64,000 nucleotides of DNA, from positions 2,553,042 to 2,617,041 of the forward strand of contig OU696597.1 of assembly GCA_916048095.2 (NCBI GenBank). The letters run 5' to 3'. The position numbers and the translations under genes are program-made. This document shows positions 52,318 to 64,000 of the stretch, piece by piece. The stretch's first letter is position 1. Every line of letters begins with the position of its first letter. A model generated the notes under the pieces. The model saw only the letters and a list, made by a program, of their open reading frames with translations, was not told the DNA's origin and did no database searches. Source of the stretch: Sacculina carcini. Taxonomy: Eukaryota; Arthropoda; Thecostraca; Sacculinidae.

Positions 52318-54604
52318 ATAATGATGTTTTGTGGGCCGCTGGTGGCGGTGTGCGCTGGCGGTGGTCAGTGGGAGCCGGTTGTTACTTAATGAAAACAACC
52401 AATTAGTAATAAAACAATCGTTCACGACAAAATGGAATTTCAAAATGGATAAAATGGAATTTCAAGTCAAACGCTTAATTAGGCTGATTAGACGAACAAC
52501 ACGAATTGCCCTCCAGTTTTTCTGTAAGTTTTTGTTGACTTGTGTTTTTAGAAACGCATAATAGTCATCTCTTGTGATTCCTATATTAACGGGCCGATGC
52601 GATAGCGCATTTTTAGCTAGTTGGTCAGCCATTTCATTACCTTTGATACCTGCGTGTCCCGGTACCCACAGTATCATATCTTCACTTTCTGCTGTTAGAC
52701 TGCTGGCTATTTTGTGTATTGTGGCTATATGTGGATTATTAACTTCTCATGAGCGTATATAGGAAGTTCACGAGTGTTTATGAGGTAGATGAACAATATT
52801 TTAGCCCCGATGATTTTATTTATTACATGAATAGATTCAAAGGGTCTCAATGGAAATTATTTAACGCAAAAAATATTAACAAGGTCTAATATAAGCGTGT
52901 TCACATGGGCCCGAATGAAAACCTATGAACTCCACTGCATAAAACTGCGAATTTCATGTGCCAGCATAGTGCTACATCAGCAAATACAGCATTTAAAATT
53001 ATTTTACGCTCCCAAGAGTCATAAACAACTATCTGAAATCATTTCCATGCGAAAAAAATATAACATTGGAAATAGGGTATTTTTGTGTACCAGAAGGTGC
53101 CAACGTTCCCATTTTGGGAACATATATTTCAAATGATTTTTTGAGTCATTTTGAATTGGGCTACGTTAGAATTATTTTTTTAATGTAGACCTTCATTTGT
53201 CTTTTTTATGGACTAGAAAAATCTACTTAATGCTAATGCCAGATTGTATAGAATATAACAAAAACCACTAATTTGCAGAGGTGTTGATTTTCGCCTATAT
53301 TAAACTTAATACAATTTTTTAACTTAACAAATATTTGAACAAATATTTTACACAGAAAAAATCTACAGGACTTGAGCTTTCTAATGATGTGTTCAATTAT
53401 ACTGTAGATATTATACTGCTTTCTCGTCAAATACAATCGTAAATTTTTTTGCATTGTGACTGCAGCATAGTCAGGCTTTGAGTTATACTCCTCTACTTCA
53501 TGTTCCCAAAATGGGAACGTTAGTAACTAAAGGGTTAAATCCCATTATCATTAGCTTGTAATCACACAGGTGGCGCCACCATCACGCGATGAAGTACAAT
53601 CTATAATTTCTATTCTCTCTGTTTTAAAGCCGTTCTGCATAAAACATGTAATTGATAAGTCGCAGTGAGAGGAAACGAGGTATTTACTTAATGAAAAAAA
53701 CCAATTAGTAATAAAACAATCGTTCACGACACTCAACACTCAAACACAACACTCACTCAACACGCTCACACTTCTCGTCCTAACACTTCTTTTGTGAACT
53801 TCTCCTGCACTTGTATCCCGGAGTGCATTGCTCGAGGTGATGGGGTCGCAAGCGATTCTAGCCTGCTTCTTTATGAATTGCGCGAATTCGGCGAAGCTAG
53901 GATAGAAAAAGCCAGGTTTCTGTTGCCCACTGTCCCATACGCAGCGTCTACGGCGTGCTCCAGCCTTTCCCGCTGATCGTCCACCATGGACGCCCACTTG
54001 GCAGAAAGGTGTGGCGGTAACTTCAGCAGATGCTGGTTTTCGCGGGGATCGTCCAGTTTTCAATCCTGGAAGTAGCGTAGACGCCTGCACACAATTCCAC
54101 CGAAGAAAGGAGGACTGATTTCAGTCGACTCCACAGCGGTGACATACCAAGACTTGTCGGTTTGTTTGTATGGCCGCTTGTCTGGCCTGACGTTTGGTTC
54201 GACGTCTGGCCGCCATTCTCGCCTCCAATCTGATCCTCCTGGCCTAAAAACAGATGTTTTTTCCACAAAATATTTACAAGTTAGTTACACTGACATACTA
54301 TTTGTATATTACAAACTTAGTGTGGTGATTGTCGCTAGTAGATCTGCGTGCGTCTCGTAGCTTCGTGGGCATATTATTTTAATAACTTACTCACTTATGT
54401 ATACTTAAGTATACTCACTTATGTTATACCCCTATTAAATTTTTGTAGCGTCAAATGTCGAAAGGAAAACGACAATGTATTTATCGACGCACAGATCAAT
54501 TAAAAGACGGGCGCGTGTGGAACAGCGATGTCCCACACGCGCCTACAAGACCACAATCCACTACGCACACCAAGAGACAATCCTCGACTCCTCCCCGTTA
54601 GCGC
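52318..54604. repeat. Macrosatellite unit 5 (2,287 bp)
   Basis: Same diagnostic changes as unit 3 (AG loss near 54,055, AATAGATTC near 52,831). Confidence 0.95.
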
Positions 54605-56875
54605 ATAATGATGTTTTGTGGGCCGCTGGTGGCGGTGTGCGCTGGCGGTGGTCAGTGGGAGCCGGTTGTTACTTGATGAAAACAACCAATTAGTAATAAA
54701 ACAATCGTTCACGACAAAATGGAATTTCAAAATGGATAAAATGGAATTTCAAGTCAAACGCTTAATTAGGCTGATTAGACGAACAACACGAATTGCCCTC
54801 CAGTTTTTCTGTAAGTTTTTGTTGACTTGTGTTTTTAGAAACGCATAATAGTCATCTCTTGTGATTCCTATATTAACGGGCCGATGCGATAGCGCATTTT
54901 TAGCTAGTTGGTCAGCCATTTCATTACCTTTGATACCTGCGTGTCCCGGTACCCACAGTATCATATCTTCACTTTCTGCTGTTAGACTGCTGGCTATTTT
55001 GTGTATTGTGGCTATTTGTGGATTATTAACTTCTCATGAGCGTATATAGGAAGTTCACGAGTGTTTATGAGGTAGATGAACAATATTTTAGCCCCGATGA
55101 TTTTATTTATTACATGAATAAATTCAAAGGGTCTCAATGGAAATTATTTAACGCAAAAAATATTAACAAGGTCTAATATAAGCGTGTTCACATGGGCCCG
55201 AATGAAAACCTATGAACTCCACTGCATAAAACTGCGAATTTCATGTGCCAGCATAGTGCTACATCAGCAAATACAGCATTTAAAATTATTTTACGCTCCC
55301 AAGAGTCATAAACAACTATCTGAAATCATTTCCATGCGAAAAAAATATAACATTGGAAATAGGGTATTTTTGTGTACCAGAAGGTGCCAACGTTCCCATT
55401 TTGGGAACATATATTTCAAATGATTTTTTGAGTCATTTTGAATTGGGCTACGTTAGAATTATTTTTTTAATGTAGACCTTCATTTGTCTTTTTTATGGAC
55501 TAGAAAAATCTACTTAATGCTAATGCCAGATTGTATAGAATATAACAAAAACCACTAATTTGCAGAGGTGTTGATTTTCGCCTATATTAAACTTAATACA
55601 ATTTTTTAACTTAACAAATATTTGAACAAATATTTTACACAGAAAAAATCTACAGGACTTGAGCTTTCTAATGATGTGTTCAATTATACTGTAGATATTA
55701 TACTGCATTCTCGTCAAATACAATCGTAAATTTTTTTGCATTGTGACTGCAGCATAGTCAGGCTTTGAGTTATACTCCTCTACTTCATGTTCCCAAAATG
55801 GGAACGTTAGTAACTAAAGGGTTAAATCCCATTACCATTAGCTTGTAATCACACAGGTGGCGCCACCATCACGCGATGAAGTACAATCTATAATTTCTAT
55901 TCTCTCTGTAAAACATGTAATTTATAAGTCGCAGTGAGAGGAAACGAGGTATTTACTTAATGAAAAAAACCAATTAGTAATAAAACAATCGTTCACGACA
56001 CTCAACACTCAAACACAACACTCACTCAACACGCTCACACTTCTCGTCCTAACACTTCTTTTGTGAACTTATCCTGCACTTGTATCCCGGAGTGCATTGC
56101 TCGAGGTGATGGGGTCGCAAGCGATTCTAGCCTGCTTCTTTATGAATTGCGCGAATTCGGCGAAGCTAGGATAGAAAAAGCCAGGTTTCTGTTGCCCACT
56201 GTCCCATACGCAGCGTCTACGGCGTGCTCCAGCCTTTCCCGCTGATCGTCCACCATGGACGCCCACTTGGCAGAAAGGTGTGGCGGTAACTTCAGCAGAT
56301 GCTGGTTTTCGCGGGGATCGTCCAGAGTTTTCAATCCTGGAAGTAGCGTAGACGCCTGCACACAATTCCACCGAAGAAAGGAGGACTGATTTCAGTCGAC
56401 TCCACAGCGGTGACATACCAAGACTTGTCGGTTTGTTTGTATGGCCGCTTGTCTGGCCTGGCGTTTGGTTCGACGTCTGGCCGCCATTCTCGCCTCCAAT
56501 CTGATCCTCCTGGCCTAAAAACAGATGTTTTTTCCACAAAATATTTACAAGTTAGTTACACTGACATACTATTTGTATATTACAAACTTAGTGTGGTGAT
56601 TGTCGCTAGTAGATCTGCGTGCGTCTCGTAGCTTCGTGGGCATATTATTTTAATAACTTACTCACTTATGTATACTTAAGTATACTCACTTATGTTATAC
56701 CCCTATTAAATTTTTGTAGCGTCAAATGTCGAAAGGAAAACGACAATGTATTTATCGACGCACAGATCAATTAAAAGACGGGCGCGTGTGGAACAGCGAT
56801 GTCCCACACGCGCCTACAAGACCACAATCCACTACGCACACCAAGAGACAATCCTCGACTCCTCCCCGTTAGCGC
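54605..56875. repeat. Macrosatellite unit 6 (2,271 bp)
   Basis: Same diagnostic changes as unit 4, with one private change near 55,921 (AATTTATAAG for AATTGATAAG). Confidence 0.95.
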
Positions 56876-59164
56876 ATAATGATGTTTTGTGGGCCGCTGG
56901 TGGCGGTGTGCGCTGGCGGTGGTCAGTGGGAGCCGGTTGTTACTTAATGAAAACAACCAATTAGTAATAAAACAATCGTTCACGACAAAATGGAATTTCA
57001 AAATGGATAAAATGGAATTTCAAGTCAAACGCTTAATTAGGCTGATTAGACGAACAACACGAATTGCCCTCCAGTTTTTCTGTAAGTTTTTGTTGACTTG
57101 TGTTTTTAGAAACGCATAATAGTCATCTCTTGTGATTCCTATATTAACGGGCCGATGCGATAGCGCATTTTTAGCTAGTTGGTCAGCCATTTCATTACCT
57201 TTGATACCTGCGTGTCCCGGTACCCACAGTATCATATCTTCACTTTCTGCTGTTAGACTGCTGGCTATTTTGTGTATTGTGGCTATATGTGGATTATTAA
57301 CTTCTCATGAGCGTATATAGGAAGTTCACGAGTGTTTATGAGGTAGATGAACAATATTTTAGCCCCGATGATTTTATTTATTACATGAATAAATTCAAAG
57401 GGTCTCAATGGAAATTATTTAACGCAAAAAATATTAACAAGGTCTAATATAAGCGTGTTCACATGGGCCCGAATGAAAACCTATGAACTCCACTGCATAA
57501 AACTGCGAATTTCATGTGCCAGCATAGTGCTACATCAGCAAATACAGCATTTAAAATTATTTTACGCTCCCAAGAGTCATAAACAACTATCTGAAATCAT
57601 TTCCATGCGAAAAAAATATAACATTGGAAATAGGGTATTTTTGTGTACCAGAAGGTGCCAACGTTCCCATTTTGGGAACATATATTTCAAATTATTTTTT
57701 GAGTCATTTTGAATTGGGCTACGTTAGAATTATTTTTTTAATGTAGACCTTCATTTGTCTTTTTTATGGACTAGAAAAATCTACTTAATGCTAATGCCAG
57801 ATTGTATAGAATATAACAAAAACCACTAATTTGCAGAGGTGTTGCTTTTCGCCTATATTAAACTTAATACAATTTTTTAACTTAACAAATATTTGAACAA
57901 ATATTTTACACAGAAAAAATCTACAGGACTTGAGCTTTCTAATGATGTGTTCAATTATACTGTAGATATTATACTGCTTTCTCGTCAAATACAATCGTAA
58001 TTTTTTTTGCATTGTGACTGCAGCATAGTCAGGCTTTGAGTTATACTCCTCTACTTCATGTTCCCAAAATGGGAACGTTAGTAACTAAAGGGTTAAATCC
58101 CATTACCATTAGCTTGTAATCACACAGGTGGCGCCACCATCACGCGATGAAGTACAATCTATAATTTCTATTCTCTCTGTTTTAAAGCCGTTCTGCATAA
58201 AACATGTAATTGATAAGTCGCAGTGAGAGGAAACGAGGTATTTACTTAATGAAAAAAACCAATTAGTAATAAAACAATCGTTCACGACACTCAACACTCA
58301 AACACAACACTCACTCAACACGCTCACACTTCTCGTCCTAACACTTCTTTTGTGAACTTCTCCTGCACTTGTATCCCGGAGTGCATTGCTCGAGGTGATG
58401 GGGTCGCAAGCGATTCTAGCCTGCTTCTTTATGAATTGCGCGAATTCGGCGAAGCTAGGATAGAAAAAGCCAGGTTTCTGTTGCCCACTGTCCCATACGC
58501 AGCGTCTACGGCGTGCTCCAGCCTTTCCCGCTGATCGTCCACCATGGACGCCCACTTGGCAGAAAGGTGTGGCGGTAACTTCAGCAGATGCTGGTTTTCG
58601 CGGGGATCGTCCAGAGTTTTCAATCCTGGAAGTAGCGTAGACGCCTGCACACAATTCCACCGAAGAAAGGAGGACTGATTTCAGTCGACTCCACAGCGGT
58701 GACATACCAAGACTTGTCGGTTTGTTTGTATGGCCGCTTGTCTGGCCTGACGTTTGGTTCGACGTCTGGCCGCCATTCTCGCCTCCAATCTGATCCTCCT
58801 GGCCTAAAAACAGATGTTTTTTCCACAAAATATTTACAAGTTAGTTACACTGACATACTATTTGTATATTACAAACTTAGTGTGGTGATTGTCGCTAGTA
58901 GATCTGCGTGCGTCTCGTAGCTTCGTGGGCATATTATTTTAATAACTTACTCACTTATGTATACTTAAGTATACTCACTTATGTTATACCCCTATTAAAT
59001 TTTTGTAGCGTCAAATGTCGAAAGGAAAACGACAATGTATTTATCGACGCACAGATCAATTAAAAGACGGGCGCGTGTGGAACAGCGATGTCCCACACGC
59101 GCCTACAAGACCACAATCCACTACACACACCAAGAGACAATCCTCGACTCCTCCCCGTTAGCGC
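56876..59164. repeat. Macrosatellite unit 7 (2,289 bp)
   Basis: Has CAAATTATTTTTTG near 57,690, TTGCTTTTCGCC near 57,842, CGTAATTTTTTTTGC near 57,998 and CTACACACACC near 59,120. All four are shared with unit 9 (the second also with unit 8). Confidence 0.95.
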
Positions 59165-61452
59165 ATAATGATGTTTTGTGGGCCGCTGGTGGCGGTGTGC
59201 GCTGGCGGTGGTCAGTGGGAGCCGGTTGTTACTTAATGAAAACAACCAATTAGTAATAAAACAATCGTTCACGACAAAATGGAATTTCAAAATGGATAAA
59301 ATGGAATTTCAAGTCAAACGCTTAATTAGGCTGATTAGACGAACAACACGAATTGCCCTCCAGTTTTTCTGTAAGTTTTTGTTGACTTGTGTTTTTAGAA
59401 ACGCATAATAGTCATCTCTTGTGATTCCTATATTAACGGGCCGATGCGATAGCGCATTTTTAGCTAGTTGGTCAGCCATTTCATTACCTTTGATACCTGC
59501 GTGTCCCGGTACCCACAGTATCATATCTTCACTTTCTGCTGTTAGACTGCTGGCTATTTTGTGTATTGTGGCTATATGTGGATTATTAACTTCTCATGAG
59601 CGTATATAGGAAGTTCACGAGTGTTTATGAGGTAGATGAACAATATTTTAGCCCCGATGATTTTATTTATTACATGAATAAATTCAAAGGGTCTCAATGG
59701 AAATTATTTAACGCAAAAAATATTAACAAGGTCTAATATAAGCGTGTTCACATGGGCCCGAATGAAAACCTATGAACTCCACTGCATAAAACTGCGAATT
59801 TCATGTGCCAGCATAGTGCTACATCAGCAAATACAGCATTTAAAATTATTTTACGCTCCCAAGAGTCATAAACAACTATCTGAAATCATTTCCATGCGAA
59901 AAAAATATAACATTGGAAATAGGGTATTTTTGTGTACCAGAAGGTGCCAACGTTCCCATTTTGGGAACATATATTTCAAATGATTTTTTGAGTCATTTTG
60001 AATTGGGCTACGTTAGAATTATTTTTTTAATGTAGACCTTCATTTGTCTTTTTTATGGACTAGAAAAATCTACTTAATGCTAATGCCAGATTGTATAGAA
60101 TATAACAAAAACCACTAATTTGCAGAGGTGTTGCTTTTCGCCTATATTAAACTTAATACAATTTTTTAACTTAACAAATATTTGAACAAATATTTTACAC
60201 AGAAAAAATCTACAGGACTTGAGCTTTCTAATGATGTGTTCAATTATACTGTAGATATTATACTGCTTTCTCGTCAAATACAATCGTAAATTTTTTTGCA
60301 TTGTGACTGCAGCATAGTCAGGCTTTGAGTTATACTCCTCTACTTCATGTTCCCAAAATGGGAACGTTAGTAACTAAAGGGTTAAATCCCATTACCATTA
60401 GCTTGTAATCACACAGGTGGCGCCACCATCACGCGATGAAGTACAATCTATAATTTCTATTCTCTCTGTTTTAAAGCCGTTCTGCATAAAACATGTAATT
60501 GATAAGTCGCAGTGAGAGGAAACGAGGTATTTACTTAATGAAAAAAACCAATTAGTAATAAAACAATCGTTCACGACACTCAACACTCAAACACAACACT
60601 CACTCAACACGCTCACACTTCTCGTCCTAACACTTCTTTTGTGAACTTATCCTGCACTTGTATCCCGGAGTGCATTGCTCGAGGTGATGGGGTCGCAAGC
60701 GATTCTAGCCTGCTTCTTTATGAATTGCGCGAATTCGGCGAAGCTAGGATAGAAAAAGCCAGGTTTCTGTTGCCCACTGTCCCATACGCAGCGTCTACGG
60801 CGTGCTCCAGCCTTTCCCGCTGATCGTCCACCATGGACGCCCACTTGGCAGAAAGGTGTGGCGGTAACTTCAGCAGATGCTGGTTTTCGCGGGGATCGTC
60901 CAGAGTTTTCAATCCTGGAAGTAGCGTAGACGCCTGCACACAATTCCACCGAAGAAAGGAGGACTGATTTCAGTCGACTCCACAGCGGTGACATACCAAG
61001 ACTTGTCGGTTTGTTTGTATGGCCGCTTGTCTGGCCTGGCGTTTGGTTCGACGTCTGGCCGCCATTCTCGCCTCCAATCTGATCCTCCTGGCCTAAAAAC
61101 AGATGTTTTTCCACAAAATATTTACAAGTTAGTTACACTGACATACTATTTGTATATTACAAACTTAGTGTGGTGATTGTCGCTAGTAGATCTGCGTGCG
61201 TCTCGTAGCTTCGTGGGCATATTATTTTAATAACTTACTCACTTATGTATACTTAAGTATACTCACTTATGTTATACCCCTATTAAATTTTTGTAGCGTC
61301 AAATGTCGAAAGGAAAACGACAATGTATTTATCGACGCACAGATCAATTAAAAGACGGGCGCGTGTGGAACAGCGATGTCCCACACGCGCCTACAAGACC
61401 ACAATCCACTACGCACACCAAGAGACAATCCTCGACTCCTCCCCGTTAGCGC
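59165..61452. repeat. Macrosatellite unit 8 (2,288 bp)
   Basis: Hybrid type: TTATCCTGC and CCTGGCGTTTGG as in units 4 and 6, but no 18-bp deletion, and TTGCTTTTCGCC as in unit 7. One T is missing near 61,107. Confidence 0.95.
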
Positions 61453-63741
61453 ATAATGATGTTTTGTGGGCCGCTGGTGGCGGTGTGCGCTGGCGGTGGT
61501 CAGTGGGAGCCGGTTGTTACTTAATGAAAACAACCAATTAGTAATAAAACAATCGTTCACGACAAAATGGAATTTCAAAATGGATAAAATGGAATTTCAA
61601 GTCAAACGCTTAATTAGGCTGATTAGACGAACAACACGAATTGCCCTCCAGTTTTTCTGTAAGTTTTTGTTGACTTGTGTTTTTAGAAACGCATAATAGT
61701 CATCTCTTGTGATTCCTATATTAACGGGCCGATGCGATAGCGCATTTTTAGCTAGTTGGTCAGCCATTTCATTACCTTTGATACCTGCGTGTCCCGGTAC
61801 CCACAGTATCATATCTTCACTTTCTGCTGTTAGACTGCTGGCTATTTTGTGTATTGTGGCTATATGTGGATTATTAACTTCTCATGAGCGTATATAGGAA
61901 GTTCACGAGTGTTTATGAGGTAGATGAACAATATTTTAGCCCCGATGATTTTATTTATTACATGAATAAATTCAAAGGGTCTCAATGGAAATTATTTAAC
62001 GCAAAAAATATTAACAAGGTCTAATATAAGCGTGTTCACATGGGCCCGAATGAAAACCTATGAACTCCACTGCATAAAACTGCGAATTTCATGTGCCAGC
62101 ATAGTGCTACATCAGCAAATACAGCATTTAAAATTATTTTACGCTCCCAAGAGTCATAAACAACTATCTGAAATCATTTCCATGCGAAAAAAATATAACA
62201 TTGGAAATAGGGTATTTTTGTGTACCAGAAGGTGCCAACGTTCCCATTTTGGGAACATATATTTCAAATTATTTTTTGAGTCATTTTGAATTGGGCTACG
62301 TTAGAATTATTTTTTTAATGTAGACCTTCATTTGTCTTTTTTATGGACTAGAAAAATCTACTTAATGCTAATGCCAGATTGTATAGAATATAACAAAAAC
62401 CACTAATTTGCAGAGGTGTTGCTTTTCGCCTATATTAAACTTAATACAATTTTTTAACTTAACAAATATTTGAACAAATATTTTACACAGAAAAAATCTA
62501 CAGGACTTGAGCTTTCTAATGATGTGTTCAATTATACTGTAGATATTATACTGCTTTCTCGTCAAATACAATCGTAATTTTTTTTGCATTGTGACTGCAG
62601 CATAGTCAGGCTTTGAGTTATACTCCTCTACTTCATGTTCCCAAAATGGGAACGTTAGTAACTAAAGGGTTAAATCCCATTACCATTAGCTTGTAATCAC
62701 ACAGGTGGCGCCACCATCACGCGATGAAGTACAATCTATAATTTCTATTCTCTCTGTTTTAAAGCCGTTCTGCATAAAACATGTAATTGATAAGTCGCAG
62801 TGAGAGGAAACGAGGTATTTACTTAATGAAAAAAACCAATTAGTAATAAAACAATCGTTCACGACACTCAACACTCAAACACAACACTCACTCAACACGC
62901 TCACACTTCTCGTCCTAACACTTCTTTTGTGAACTTCTCCTGCACTTGTATCCCGGAGTGCATTGCTCGAGGTGATGGGGTCGCAAGCGATTCTAGCCTG
63001 CTTCTTTATGAATTGCGCGAATTCGGCGAAGCTAGGATAGAAAAAGCCAGGTTTCTGTTGCCCACTGTCCCATACGCAGCGTCTACGGCGTGCTCCAGCC
63101 TTTCCCGCTGATCGTCCACCATGGACGCCCACTTGGCAGAAAGGTGTGGCGGTAACTTCAGCAGATGCTGGTTTTCGCGGGGATCGTCCAGAGTTTTCAA
63201 TCCTGGAAGTAGCGTAGACGCCTGCACACAATTCCACCGAAGAAAGGAGGACTGATTTCAGTCGACTCCACAGCGGTGACATACCAAGACTTGTCGGTTT
63301 GTTTGTATGGCCGCTTGTCTGGCCTGACGTTTGGTTCGACGTCTGGCCGCCATTCTCGCCTCCAATCTGATCCTCCTGGCCTAAAAACAGATGTTTTTTC
63401 CACAAAATATTTACAAGTTAGTTACACTGACATACTATTTGTATATTACAAACTTAGTGTGGTGATTGTCGCTAGTAGATCTGCGTGCGTCTCGTAGCTT
63501 CGTGGGCATATTATTTTAATAACTTACTCACTTATGTATACTTAAGTATACTCACTTATGTTATACCCCTATTAAATTTTTGTAGCGTCAAATGTCGAAA
63601 GGAAAACGACAATGTATTTATCGACGCACAGATCAATTAAAAGACGGGCGCGTGTGGAACAGCGATGTCCCACACGCGCCTACAAGACCACAATCCACTA
63701 CACACACCAAGAGACAATCCTCGACTCCTCCCCGTTAGCGC
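61453..63741. repeat. Macrosatellite unit 9 (2,289 bp)
   Basis: Carries all the diagnostic changes of unit 7. Confidence 0.95.
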
Positions 63742-64000
63742 ATAATGATGTTTTGTGGGCCGCTGGTGGCGGTGTGCGCTGGCGGTGGTCAGTGGGAGCC
63801 GGTTGTTACTTAATGAAAACAACCAATTAGTAATAAAACAATCGTTCACGACAAAATGGAATTTCAAAATGGATAAAATGGAATTTCAAGTCAAACGCTT
63901 AATTAGGCTGATTAGACGAACAACACGAATTGCCCTCCAGTTTTTCTGTAAGTTTTTGTTGACTTGTGTTTTTAGAAACGCATAATAGTCATCTCTTGTG
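63742..64000. repeat. Macrosatellite unit 10 (partial)
   Basis: First 259 bases of a further unit; shows that the array continues past the window. Confidence 0.95.

Larger units (their letters stand above)
43190..64000. repeat. Macrosatellite, 9 full units and a partial tenth, about 2.28 kb each
   Basis: Head-to-tail tandem array starting at ATAATGATGTTTTGTGGGCC. Unit starts: 43,190; 45,472; 47,760; 50,047; 52,318; 54,605; 56,876; 59,165; 61,453; 63,742. Lengths 2,282, 2,288, 2,287, 2,271, 2,287, 2,271, 2,289, 2,288, 2,289. Units differ by a few substitutions and small indels. The array is cut by the window end, so total copy number is unknown. Each unit contains, left to right: GC-rich start, CAATCGTTCACGACA module, RNase H fragment (minus), 46-codon frame (plus), two inverted palindromes, TTAACCC end, second CAATCGTTCACGACA module, gag fragment (minus), a 16-bp palindrome and a strong hairpin. 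Confidence 0.97.

Noticed and set aside
43190..64000. CRISPR-like or rDNA interpretation of the tandem array
   Set aside because: The unit is 2.28 kb without short spacers and contains no rRNA-like sequence; it is a satellite of mobile-element origin.
1..64000. tRNA, rRNA or snRNA genes
   Set aside because: None noticed by eye; this is a weak negative because no covariance search was possible.

Overview
The window is eukaryotic and looks like a gene-poor, repeat-dominated stretch of an arthropod genome. The signs are TTAGG-type telomere-like tracts, dense CA/GT and CATA microsatellites, mariner, hAT-like and piggyBac-like DNA transposon ends, Ty3/gypsy and BEL/Pao LTR-retrotransposon pieces, and several kinds of non-LTR retrotransposon. 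A crustacean is my best guess, but nothing here proves it. I see no bacterial operon, no CRISPR array and no convincing intact host gene. Almost every recognisable coding stretch is a broken mobile-element gene, most of them on the minus strand.

Layout. 1-1.0 kb: Ty3/gypsy gag and RNase H remnant. 1.9-10.3 kb: scattered relics (hAT-like ends, CR1/L2-like reverse transcriptase, an internally deleted mariner, the 3' ends of two or three other non-LTR elements). 10.3-13.3 kb and 17.6-20.5 kb: two near-identical copies of a 3-kb block that carries a GC-rich coding region I do not recognise. 13.3-13.5 and 20.6-21.6 kb: membrane-segment coding fragments behind a microsatellite that ends like a splice acceptor. 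13.5-15.6 kb: a 2.06-kb composite repeat. 15.9-17.6 kb: a gag-like ORF1 and 5' region of a non-LTR element.

21.7-36.0 kb: a second family of large tandem repeats, four units of about 2.56 kb (4.8 and 4.3 kb where a Ty3/gypsy 3' fragment is inserted), each starting with a BEL/Pao pol fragment. The last unit ends in the same tail as the solitary copy at 13.5-15.6 kb. The best open reading frame of the window, a 654-codon Ty3/gypsy RT-RNase H-integrase segment, lies in the last unit. 36.3-43.2 kb: a junkyard of ORF1, endonuclease, BEL/Pao gag-protease and a second mariner copy.

43.19 kb to the end: a macrosatellite of nine complete units and a tenth partial unit of 2,271-2,289 bp, still running at the window edge. 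Each unit is a mosaic of an RNase H fragment, a 46-codon open frame, a pair of inverted 17-bp palindromes ending at TTAACCC, and a BEL/Pao-type gag fragment. Shared indels and substitutions show that units 3+4 were copied as a dimer into 5+6, and that 7+8+9 follow the same alternation, so a higher-order repeat of about 4.56 kb is visible by eye.

The pieces do not work together as a pathway. The common theme is repeated capture, nesting and tandem amplification of retroelement fragments. Family names come from motif recognition only; no searches or alignments were run.
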